DNA from: Anaeromyces robustus
Lineage: Eukaryota > Neocallimastigomycota > Neocallimastigomycetes > Neocallimastigales > Neocallimastigaceae
Length of the DNA stretch: 64,000 nucleotides
Reading direction: 5' to 3'
Assembly (NCBI GenBank): GCA_002104895.1
Contig: MCFG01000021.1
Coordinates: forward strand, 266,001 to 330,000
Numbering within the stretch: the first letter of the stretch is position 1; every line of letters starts with the position of its first letter. Made by a program: the position numbers and the translations under genes. Positions 33,514-44,137 of the stretch are shown one piece after another. The notes beneath the pieces were generated by a model that saw only the letters and a list, made by a program, of their open reading frames with translations, had not been told where the DNA came from and made no database searches.

Positions 33514-34787
33514 CATTAAACCAAATTCAAATTTTGCAAATTCATATTTTACATTTAAACCTTTTTATTCTTTATAAATTAATATTAAATGATATTTCTT
33601 TATAATGTTTATTAATTTTTTTACGTAAAATATTCTTAGATTATCAATATTTTATTAATATTTTATTATAAAATTTATATGAATACAATATTTTATTAAT
33701 ATTCCTATATAAATCTTATTAATATTTTATAATAAATTCAATATCTTTATTAATATTTTAAATAATATTATATTAATATTTTATCAATATCTAATACTTT
33801 ATAATATTTTATAAATATATCTTATAAATAATCTTATAACAAATAATTATTAATATTTCTATTATTATTTTATTAATAAATATAATTATAAATCTTTATA
33901 AGAAATATTTTTTAATAATTAATAAAATAGTTATTTATTATTTATTTTATTAATTATTTTTTAATAATTCCATTCTTTTCTTTTCCCTTCTTCTTTCCTT
34001 CCAACTTAAAAATCCTGAACAAATACAGAAATAAAAATATTCTGTTTATTATTTTAAATAAAGTAAAATAATAAATATTAACTATAAAATAAATGAATTA
34101 TTTGTAAAATGTAAAACACAGAAATTAAACGTATTTCTGTATAAAAGAACTACTTATTTTTTTAATTTTTATTTAAAACACTAAATAGATTAAGTAAAAT
34201 ACTTTAAATATAATTAAATAGCAAGAGCAATAAAAATAATAAAATAAATTTTAAAATATAATATTTAGAATAGTAAATTATTTAGATTAATTAAATGAAT
34301 AGTTTAAAAGATTATTATATATCTGTAATTTCTGTCATGGTAGAAATAGATAAATGTTTCTTATTATTATTATTATTTGTCTTTTACTTTAGGTGTATGT
34401 GACCGGGATAAACGATAGGAATATTATTAGAAATTCTATAATAATAAATTTATGCATTATAAAAGGAGGATAATTTTCTTTCTTTTATAAGAACGATCAT
34501 TTATTATAAAATATAATTATAATTATTTTATCAATATTTAATATTTTATTATTTTATAATACTTTATTAATATTATTATAACAAATAATTATTAGTATTT
34601 CTAATAATATTTGCTAAATAAATAAAATACTTTGATACAATTATATATCTTTATTATACTAACAATTTTTACAATAAAGATTTTATAATATATATATAAT
34701 TATATCAATAATTGAAATTTCTTTTCAATAATAGAACCTATCTTTTTACAATAATAAAAACATTTATTATATATATTTATAGAACTA

Positions 34788-35299
34788 AGGGACTTGACCC
34801 AGTCCCAGTTGGGTTGCGCGTTTAGCGGGTCGATGGAGGTATCGTTTGGTGCGGGTTCAAGACCAGGTGCAGGTCTACGTACGAGGGGTAATTCAAAGGC
34901 TGTATAAGTAGTTTTGAGGTTTCTATCCTAGGGATATCATGCAACCACCGTGATATTCAAAAGGCTTTCCCTCATGGTATTTATTCTACCCAACACAGGT
35001 ACTACAAATGATCACCAATGACTGGGAAGGGAGTCTTCGGTTAATTCTATAAGAATTAGGCGATGACAAAATTCTGCCTGTCTTAAAGTATCACTGTTGG
35101 AGAGACAAGCGGGGCCTATTCTGAAGCTCGTGGTATAAGGAGACGCTATAGGAATGTTAGGGCTAATCTTAATGTCCCAGCAGTGAATACGACAGCAGCA
35201 GAGCAGTGGTATCCGTTACGGAATTCCCTTCACACCTACATGGTATTGCACAGCTGTGTAGGTCACATAATGGAGATGGGTCCCATTAATGTGAGTCTA

Positions 35300-35328
<29 letters not shown>
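34788..35328 (+). mobile_element. SINE-like retroelement with (ATT)n tail and target-site duplication
   Basis: A 541-base block of balanced base composition in very A/T-rich DNA. It is flanked by an 11-base direct repeat TTATAGAACTA at 34777-34787 and 35329-35339. It ends in an (ATT)n tail next to the right repeat, as in target-primed retrotransposition. It begins AGGGACTTGACCC. Near its start a degenerate box A (TAGCGGGTCGATGG, 34823-34836) precedes a good box B (GGTTCAAGACC, 34854-34864), consistent with a tRNA-derived pol III promoter. No long open frame is present. It is longer than most SINEs, so it may be a composite or a structured-RNA-derived element. The identity of the partner LINE is unknown. 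Confidence 0.75.
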
Positions 35329-35333
<5 letters not shown>

Positions 35334-35572
35334 GAACTATAAAACAATAGAACACTATACCTTTAATAATAATAAAAAAAAAAACAAATAAAAAACAATA
35401 AAAAAACAATTAAAACTTATATATATAATAAATAATAATATTTTTATTATTATTATTATTATTATTTTCTTTTGAACTAATTGAATTACTAATTGATAGT
35501 TATTATTAATGGGATAAGAAGTTTAATATTTCCTATGAAAAAATTAACTAAAATTTTCTAATAAATTAATTA

Positions 35573-35755
35573 AATAAATAATAAATAATAAATAAATAAA
35601 TAAATAATAAATAAATAATAAATAAATAATAAATAAATAAATAAATAAATAAATAATAAATAAATAAATAAATAATAAATAAATAAATAAATTAATAATA
35701 AATAAATAATAAATAAATAATAAATAAATAAATAATAAATAAATAAATAATAAAG
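35573..35755. repeat. AAATA/AATAAATAAT array
   Basis: About 180 bases made only of AAAT, AAATAAT and closely related units, with no interruption by G or C. Confidence 0.9.
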
Positions 35756-36769
35756 ATTAAATTAGTTTTTGATTTTGATCAATTTACTATAATTGTAAAA
35801 AAAATTTTTTTAAAGTTGACATTATTCCAAATATAATTATGCATATTATTATATATATGTATAATATACATTAATATATTTAGATATATTAAAAATTTCT
35901 ATTGGAAGTATAAACATTTTTTTTTAAAAATAAGGTTTATTGACTATTTAAAAAAAAAAAAAAAAAGAAAAACAGTGGCACAATATTTAAAATATATACA
36001 AATATATATAAATATATATATAAATATATATATAAATATATATAAATATGTATATAAATATATATATATAAATTTATTTATTTTTTATTAATTTTTATTA
36101 ATTTTTTATATATTTATTTATTTATCCATTTATTTTTATTTTATGTAAAGTTTTTTTTTTTTTTTTTTTTTTTTTTTGGTCATTTTTCCTTATTGACATT
36201 CTTTCTAAAAATAGTATTTAACATGCGCAATTAAATAAAGATTAATAAAGAATATAATATACATATAATATGATATGATTTTGATTTTAATAACATTTTT
36301 TTTTATATAATATATAAAAAGTATTATTCAATTATATATAATATTATTAATAGTTGATTTTTATAATGTAAATAAATATATATATGAATCTTATTTATCA
36401 TAAAAATTTAATATTTATAGTAGATATGCAACATATAAAATATAAAACAATAAATATTTTCATTATTATAGTTTAGTAAATGGATTCAATAAAAAAAAAA
36501 ATAAAAATAAAACTTTATTTATGATTATTTACTGATGAGTTTAATATTAGTATTTATGAAAAAAAAAAAATTTTTTTTATCTTTATATAAAGTACTTTTG
36601 ATTATAAATAATATTTAATACTAAATAATAATGGGTAAATATATAAATTATAAATAATACTTAATTCTTAATAATGGTAAAAAGAGATTTACGTATTAAT
36701 AATAATAATATATAATAATAATATATAATAAATATATTAATAATTATAATTAATAATGAATAATAATAT

Positions 36770-36800
<31 letters not shown>

Positions 36801-37689
36801 TTAATATTATATTAATTATATTAATTATATTAATGGTAAAATTTACTATAATTTATATTATATTATATTGTTTTATATTGTATTGTATTTTGTGTAACAT
36901 GTATACATTTGATTTACCTTGAATTTAGAATGGAATATTTTTATTTTTTTATATTGATAAAATTTCTAAATATTATAACGTTATATATATAAAAAGAAAT
37001 AAAAAAGAAATTATATTATAAAACAATCTATATATTATATTCAGATATTTTAACAACTACTATACATATTTATTGTTATTTTAATATAATATTAAGGAAT
37101 AAATATTAGAGATTTTGTTTTGTATATTATTAGATTATATTATTTAATTATTTTATTTTGATTTCATTAATAATTCTTTTTTTTTTATTGAATATACTTT
37201 AAATATAAAATTTAAATCATTATTATTACTTTTACCATATTTTAGACAATTTTAATAACCAATGTTATTAATATATGTATTAAGAATATATATATATATT
37301 TTTTCTTTGATATTTCTTATTTTTTATATTAATATAAAAAAAATACATTATTATTATGTATTATATGTCATCCTATTTTTCATTATAAATTATTCTTTTT
37401 TACCTTTTAACCAAAAAAAAAAAATCACGGAATATTTCACAATGATTTTTCCTTATTTTACAAAAATGATAATAAATTTTCCTGAAAAAAAAATACATAG
37501 GAAAAACAAAAATATTAAAAAAAGTTAAACTTTATTTTAATATAAAAATATTTAGAAAATAATAAAATGTTAATATATTTAGGTTATACAATAGAAAAAA
37601 ATGAAGTAGAATAAAAAGTTAAAAAAAAATTAATAAATAAATAAATAATAGAATGATTATGTAATAGTCATAATGATTGATAAATTAAT

Positions 37690-37975
37690 AATAATAATAA
37701 TAAATAAATAATTAATAATAATTAATAATAATAATAATAATAAAATAATAAATAATAAATAATAAATAATAGTAAATAATAATTAATAATAATTAATAAT
37801 AATAATAATAATAAAATAATAAATAATAAATAATAAATAATAGTAAATAATAAATAATAAATAATTAATAATAATAATAATAATAAAATAATAAATAATA
37901 AATAATAAATAATAGTAAATAATAAATAATAAATAATTAATAATAATAATAATAATTATAATAATAAATTTTAAT
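37690..37975. repeat. 72-bp higher-order AAT repeat, three copies
   Basis: The block AATAATAAATAATAGTAAAT marks each copy. The copies are spaced about 72 bases, each followed by AATTAATAATAATAATAATA. A minisatellite has therefore formed from trinucleotide sequence. Confidence 0.8.
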
Positions 37976-38960
37976 TATTTATTTGGTAAAAAATGAATAT
38001 AGAAATGATTCTTTTGTCATGATGTTTACACATATTATCTTTCCTTTTTTTTTATATTAAGAATAAATATTTTATATTAAATAAAGTTTTATTTCATAAT
38101 ATATTATCAAAATTTATATTATGTTAAAATGACTCAATTGAATAGCGGTTGATTCTAATGAATTTGATAATATACAAAGATAAAACTCTATTTAGTAAGA
38201 AATTTTTAATAAATTTTAAATAAATTAATTCAAACTTTATTTAATAATAGTTTTCCAAATTCTTATAAATTTATTATTAAATTAATTTATTTCATTGACC
38301 ATCTAAAAAATAATACTATAATATAATATAGTATAATATAATATAATATAATATAATAATAACAATAATAGAATTAAAATATAATAAAATAAAATAAAAT
38401 AAATATATAAAAAAAATACACTATGTTATATTAATAAATTAAATTTTTTATTTAATCATTAATGAATTTAATTAATATTAATATATTATAATATTACTAA
38501 TTAATTAAAAAAAAAAAAAAAGTTTGATTAGTAATAAAAATAAAAATTTAAAAAATGAATCAATTCTTAATAATGAATCATGAATAATTATTACAAAATA
38601 ATAACACTAATTAAAAATATAAAAAAGTTAAATAATTAATAAATAATTTTTTTTAAAGTTTTTCCTTTGGTTTATATAAAATAATTTATTTTCCTTCATT
38701 ATTGGAAATTTTATTTTTTTTTTTTATACTCTATTATTTTATTTACTTATATATTTTATTTTATTATTAATACATTTTGATTAATAATAAGAAATTAAAA
38801 TTCAATTTCAGAGTAATTAAAATAATGAATATAATATTTTAATTAAATACATAAAAAAAGGAAACAGTATTTATAATATAAACAAAATACAAAAAGAGAG
38901 AAAAAAAAAAGAACTAATAACCAAAATTAATAATTAAATAAAATAAAGTTAAAATTAAAG

Positions 38961-40706
38961 ATGAATATAATTACATTTTTAACAACTATATTTATCTATG
39001 CTCAATTAATAATTTTAGCTGCTTCACAAAGCGGAATAGAGAGCGGAAAAGATTATAATATAGTATCAGTACTTAGTGGAAAATATGTAACAGCTGCCAG
39101 TAATGGTAATGTACAACAATATGAAAAACTTAATAATGACAAATCTCAAATATGGCGTTTAGAAAGTGCAGGTAATGGAAGATTTGCTATACTTCAAGGT
39201 AATATGGCTATGACTGTAGAAAATGGTAATAACAATAATGGAAATAATATTTATATGTCAGAATACAGAAAAACAACTGCTCAACACTTTTCAATTAATA
39301 GAGCTGATAATTCTTACTATATTGTTGCTCAATGTACAGTTAATGCTGCACTTGATGTATTTGATCAAAGTAAAGAAAATGGTGCTAATATTGATCAATG
39401 GGACTACTGGGGTGGAGATAATCAAAAATTCTATATTTTCCCAGCTGGACAAGATGGTCCTTCTAATGGTTCAACTAATGGTTCCAATGGAGCCTATCTT
39501 TTTGCCTTTTTCCAAGGTAACGCTCCTGAAAAAGAACAATTATCCTATGCTTTAAGTACAGATGGTTATCATTTTAATATTCTTAACAATGGAAATTCAA
39601 TATGGAAATCTAGTGTAGGTACAGGATGTTTACGTGATCCATTTATTCTTAAAGGTGAAGATGGTACTTACTTTTTATTAGCCACTGATATGAGATCTTA
39701 TAGTGGTTGGGATAGTAATCGTAATATTTTAACTGCTAGATCTACTGACTTAATTCATTGGACAAACGTTTCTCTTATTGAAGTTTGTAATAAATATCCT
39801 ATTTTCCAAAGAGGTGATCGTGCTTGGGCTCCACAAGCAATTTACGATCCAGAAAAACAAGCTTATATGATATACTTTGCTGTTAGAGTTCCAAGTAATG
39901 GTAACAAAACTATTATGTATTACGCTCATAGTAAGGATATGACTAGATTTGATACCACCCCACAACTTTTATTTGCTCCTAAGAATGGTAATGAAGCTAT
40001 TGATGCTGATATTATTTACCAAGGTGGTAGATATTATATGTATTATAAAGATGAAACAAGAAAAACTATTAATTTAGCTCTTGCTGAACATGCAAGTGGG
40101 CCTTACCAAGAAATTAAACAACTTTCTGATAATGGTATTGAAGTCGAAGGTTGTAATATTTATCCAGTTGTTGGTACTAATAAATGGCTTATGATGTCTG
40201 ATGCTTATGTTAATGGATATTTCGTATTACAAGAAACTACTGATTTAGTTAACTTTAGAACTCTTAATCGTAATACTTATGGTTTTAACTTTACTCCACG
40301 TCATGGTTATGTTATACCTGTTAGTCCTTCACAATATAATGCTCTTTTAAAAGCATATCCATCCAGAGGTATGTATACTATAAATGTTCCTACAACCACT
40401 ACTACAGTTAAAAAGACTACTACTACTACCGCTCCAGTTAATACTTCTGGAGCTGTTAATGAAATTCCTTACAGTTATCCATATTGTAAAACTACAAAAG
40501 ATGTAGCATTTGATGATGGTACATTACAATGGGGTGTTGAAAATGATAACTGGTGTATAATTAAAGGTCAATCAGCTCAAAAATGTAATTGTTGGGCACA
40601 AAAATTAGGATATCCTTGTTGTACAGAAAAGGTTATTTATTACTCTGATGGTGATGGTGATTGGGGATTTGAAAATAACCAATGGTGTGGTATAATGAAA
40701 TGCTAG
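38961..40706 (+). CDS. Dockerin-bearing GH43 glycoside hydrolase with ricin-type lectin domain
   Basis: A single exon of 581 residues. Residues 1-22 are a signal peptide (LTTIFIYAQLIILAASQS). Residues about 25-165 form a ricin B-like beta-trefoil carbohydrate-binding domain (YNIVSVLSGKYVTAA, FSINRADNSYYIVAQ). A GH43 five-blade propeller follows at about 178-455, with LRDPFIL (D226), the TDMRSY strand, WAPQAIYD and VEGCNIYPV (E396, likely acid). A Thr-rich linker (PTTTTTVKKTTTTTAP) leads to two CBM10-like fungal dockerins. The first is degenerate (LQWGVENDNWC); the second is complete (CNCWAQKLGYPCC ... DWGFENNQWCGI). The protein should dock on the fungal cellulosome and act on arabinan or arabinoxylan side chains; the exact specificity is not readable. 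I do not find the usual N-terminal catalytic base Asp at its expected place in blade 1. Being intronless with a bacterial-like core suggests horizontal origin followed by addition of fungal dockerins. Confidence 0.92.
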   Translation: MNIITFLTTIFIYAQLIILAASQSGIESGKDYNIVSVLSGKYVTAASNGNVQQYEKLNNDKSQIWRLESAGNGRFAILQGNMAMTVENGNNNNGNNIYMSEYRKTTAQHFSINRADNSYYIVAQCTVNAALDVFDQSKENGANIDQWDYWGGDNQKFYIFPAGQDGPSNGSTNGSNGAYLFAFFQGNAPEKEQLSYALSTDGYHFNILNNGNSIWKSSVGTGCLRDPFILKGEDGTYFLLATDMRSYSGWDSNRNILTARSTDLIHWTNVSLIEVCNKYPIFQRGDRAWAPQAIYDPEKQAYMIYFAVRVPSNGNKTIMYYAHSKDMTRFDTTPQLLFAPKNGNEAIDADIIYQGGRYYMYYKDETRKTINLALAEHASGPYQEIKQLSDNGIEVEGCNIYPVVGTNKWLMMSDAYVNGYFVLQETTDLVNFRTLNRNTYGFNFTPRHGYVIPVSPSQYNALLKAYPSRGMYTINVPTTTTTVKKTTTTTAPVNTSGAVNEIPYSYPYCKTTKDVAFDDGTLQWGVENDNWCIIKGQSAQKCNCWAQKLGYPCCTEKVIYYSDGDGDWGFENNQWCGIMKC

Positions 40707-40731
40707 ATAAATAAAATTTTAAAATATAGTT

Positions 40732-40765
<34 letters not shown>

Positions 40766-41689
40766 TATATTATATCTTTGATTTGATTTAATAAATAATT
40801 AAAAAAAAATAAAATTTTTAAAAATTATATATCATTGATTGAAATAATTTTTAAAAATTTTTATATAATTATTAATTAAAGTTAGTATTTAAAAATTCTA
40901 TGTCATTGATTGAAATAGTTTTTTATTTTTTTTAAAATTAAAAAAAAAAAAAATTGAAAAAAAATTGAATAATTTAAATTAAAATATATATGTGTAATGT
41001 TATTATCGACTTTAAAAAAAATATTACTTTATACGACAAATAATTGATATATATGTATGTATATATATATATATATAAAAAAAAAAAAAAGATACAACTT
41101 TTTTTTTTCTACTCTTTTTTTTTTTTTTACTCTTTTTTTTTTTTTTTTATAAAAAATTATAATTTCAAAAATTATAATTTTAATTTTTATTAAATAATGT
41201 AAATAAAAAAATTATTATAATTAAAAGTTCTAAAATTAAATGTTAAAAAAAAAAAAAAATTAAAATCAAATAATCAAACAATCAAACAATCAAATTATCA
41301 AACAATCAAACAAACAATCAATTAAAAATATTAAATATACATATATTTATATAGTTATATGTATATTAATATTAAATTTATTTATTTTTTTATTCAAAAT
41401 TTTTTCTTTATTTATGAAATAAAATATAAAATATATATATAAATGTTTTTTTTTTTTTTTTTGTTTTTTGTTTTTTTGTTTTTTGTTTTTTGTTTTTTTT
41501 TTTTAATTTGTTTTATTACTTTTAATGATAAAAAAAAGAAAGAAAAAGTAAAAAAGGTAATTAAGATGAATAAATAATGTATCAAGCCATGATATATTTT
41601 ATACAAAAATTTGTGGCTGACGAGAATAATCTTAGAATTTTTAATTAAAAATTTTGAATAATTTTACAAATAAGTAAAAAATAAATTAG
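40707..41689. other. Intergenic region downstream of the GH43 gene
   Basis: A and T runs, an ATCAAACA repeat near 41265-41322, and GTTTTTT repeats near 41461-41502. No coding signal. A poly(A) run directly after the GH43 stop (40739-40763) may mark its transcript end. Confidence 0.5.
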
Positions 41690-42305
41690 ATATATAATAG
41701 TATAAGTAATATAGATATATTAGGTAGTAAAAAAATAGTTAATAGGTATAGAATATATATTTTTTTAATTGGTGGTAGAGATTATGGTTTTAGTGATAGA
41801 ATTAACAATAGTCCATACAAAAAGGAATGGGAATGTTTGTTTAAGTGTCAGACTGAATCTGGTACTTATTCAAAATCCCCATTCTTGTTGCGATCTGCGG
41901 CTCTATTGAATGATATCATGCCTGTTGTCTGTAAAAGACAACATATATTATTCAATAAATTTAAAACCAACCTCTCCAGGAACGTCAATGCTGATAACAC
42001 AGTAGGACAGCCTAGTAGGGCAAATGCCGATCCTATTTCCGACCCTAGTGGAATAGGATAGATCAATTTTACTTTAATTCTATATTTAGAATTAAGGGCT
42101 GTATGGATTTATTGTTTTTAAATATTATTATACTACTTTTTTTCCTCCAGTATTATCTATTATTATCTATAATATTTTACTGGTTTTTATTTTTTTTAGT
42201 ATCATTTTTTTTCATTATGTGTTTTTTTTTATGATTAATGTATTTTAATATTTAAATTCAATAAAGTTGACGTACAAATTGTGTGCCATAAAAAAAAAAA
42301 AAAAA
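41690..42305 (+). mobile_element. 5'-truncated non-LTR retrotransposon tail (end of the RT protein plus 3' UTR)
   Basis: An open frame from about 41690 to the stop at 42060 encodes NRYRIYIFLIGGRDYGFSDR, then WECLFKCQTESGTYSKSPFL, LRSAALLNDIMP and LFNKFKTNLSRN. The pattern FF-R-SA-LLN-IMP ... F-FKTNLSR matches the conserved C-terminal tail of reverse-transcriptase proteins of LINEs, usually written RxxxxWNxLP ... FKxxL. About 230 bases of 3' UTR follow, with AATAAA near 42259, then a poly(A) tail starting near 42290. Base composition is balanced up to about 42060. The rest of the reverse transcriptase and the endonuclease are absent. No clear target duplication was found because the flanks are A-rich. 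Confidence 0.65.
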
Positions 42306-42724
42306 CAAAAAAAAAAAAAAAATTTTTATAATAAATTAAATATATATATTATAAATTTTTTTTTTTGCTTAATTTTTATTTTAATTCCGATGAACTATTT
42401 TTATTATTATTTGTAAAGAATATCAGTTACAAAAATACCTCTTATTACAGACATCTTTAATCAACTTATAATAAAATTTAATCTTAGAAAAAAGTAAAAT
42501 AAATATTAATCCAATTAATCCAATAATTATAAATATTATAATTAAAAAAAAAAAAACATATTTATTTAATTGTTTATCAAACCATTATGGTATTTTTTTT
42601 ATCTTTAGAAAATTAACAATAAGTTTTAATATAATAATATATAATATATAATATATAAAAAGATATAAAATATAATTATTTTTTTATTATATTATTATTC
42701 ATAACTATAGTTTTTCATAATTCA

Positions 42725-43018
42725 AATTTTTGATATTATGATACTATTATTCATAACTATTTAGTTTTTTATAACTCTATTTTATTGAATTATTAACTGT
42801 ATTTTATAACTCTATTTTATTATATTATTATTTATAACTCTATTTTATTATATTATTATTCATAATTGTATTTTATAACTCTATTTTATTATATTATTAT
42901 TCATAATTGTATTTTATTACTCTATTTTATTATATTATTATTCATAATTGTATTTTATAACTCTATTTTATTGTATTATTGTATTTTATAACTCTATTTT
43001 ATTATATTATTATTAATA
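42725..43018. repeat. Degenerate tandem repeat of TATTATTCATAATTGTATTT / TAACTCTATTTTATTA units
   Basis: Around seven copies of a 37-49 base unit built from ATTTTATAACTCTATTTTAT and ATTATTATTCATAATTGT. The most similar copies are in the middle. Confidence 0.85.
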
Positions 43019-43571
43019 ACTATTAATTCTTATAATAAACAAATATTGTTTGATAATAAATCCAAACAAAAATTTTTCCTAATTATTATAAACTTTATTT
43101 ATTAAATATTAATAATTTTTTCCGAAAAAAAAAAAAAAAGGAAGATTTTTTTTTAATATAAATATACATTAACAAATTAATATAAACATGTGAAGTAAAA
43201 TAAACATAAATTTAAAATTATTAGTAAATAATGCGCCACAATAAATTATTATATAATGTAAATTATATAATAATTTAATACGTATTAAATTTTATTACAA
43301 TACATAAATTTATTAAGAAATTAATTAATAATATAAGAACATAAAATCTATAAAATTATTTTATTATATACATAAATTAATGTATTATTTACATTAATTA
43401 TAGTTTTATAACATTAGGTAAAATATAGAAAATAGTGATTAATTATTTATATTAGTTATAATTATAAACTCCTTATTTTTCTCCTTAAAAATAAGGTAAA
43501 GAAATAATTATACAAATATTAAATAATTATAATTTTAAAAGTATAAAAAGAATTAAAAATATCTAATATAA

Positions 43572-43712
43572 AATGTAGACAAAAAAAAAATTAAGTTCAA
43601 AAATATAATAAATAATTAATAAATATAATAAATTTTATTAAGACAAAAAAAAAAAAAAATTAAGTTCAAAAATATAATAAATAATTAATAAATATAATAA
43701 ATTTTATTAAAA
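43572..43712. repeat. Two-copy direct repeat of about 65 bp
   Basis: Two adjacent copies each contain AATTAAGTTCAAAAATATAA followed by TAAATAATTAATAAATATAA and TTTTATTAA. They are identical apart from the length of the leading A run. Confidence 0.93.
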
Positions 43713-44137
43713 CAAAATTCTTTCCTTATTTAAAAATTTTCTGAACCTTAAAAGTGTTATACCTCACATGTTATATTAAGGTTTATAAATATTTATTTTA
43801 CGAATTATGGTAATAATTTTCCAATTTCATTTTAATACAGCTAATATTAATATAAAAAAATGGATATTTATCAAATAAGCATAATATGATGATTTAGGTA
43901 AAATTTAATATTTCTATATCAAAATTATATTAATTAATAAGATAATTTTTTTTTTTTTTATTTATAATAAAAACTATACAATTTTTATTAATTTTTTTGA
44001 AATTAATAAAAAAAAAAATAAAAAATAAAAAAAAAGAGTTTTTGACTAATAATATTCTAAATATTTATTTTTAAGAATATAAAGTTTGATTAAATACTTA
44101 AATTTTTACTTTATTTTATTTTTTGGCAAAAGAGAAA

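Larger units (their letters stand above)
33056..34776. other. Gene-free region with two hairpin structures
   Basis: A/T-rich DNA between the tRNA and the SINE-like insertion. It contains the nested and perfect inverted repeats listed separately, many AATATTTTAT words around 33640-33830, and a small patch of balanced composition at 34385-34430 (GTGACCGGGATAAACGATAG) that I cannot explain. No coding signal. Confidence 0.5.
35340..38960. other. Gene-free region dominated by A/T repeats, upstream of the GH43 gene
   Basis: It contains AAATA arrays, (TATAAATA)n near 36001-36075, a T run near 36150-36178 and the 72-bp repeat listed separately. The 88-residue frame at 37262-37528 is Ile/Tyr/Lys low complexity with no motif and is not called. 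Just before 38961 are TATA-like words (TATTTATAATATAAAC near 38869) and a purine-rich leader, a plausible promoter for the GH43 gene. Confidence 0.55.
42306..44137. other. Intergenic region upstream of the receptor gene
   Basis: It contains two tandem repeats listed separately and a GCGCCACAATAAATTATTAT word near 43232 that resembles repeat words around 30440 and 32785. No coding frame. The receptor promoter should lie near 44040-44137. Confidence 0.5.

Noticed and set aside
34788-35328. Ribosomal RNA fragment
   Set aside because: The composition first suggested rRNA, but I recognise no conserved 18S, 5.8S or 28S segment, and the target duplication with ATT tail fits a retroelement better.
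37262-37528. 88-residue hydrophobic then Lys-rich frame
   Set aside because: Low complexity, no recognisable helix pattern beyond composition, and no exon partners.
39223-39965. Additional frames within the GH43 gene
   Set aside because: Out-of-frame readings of a well-supported coding exon.
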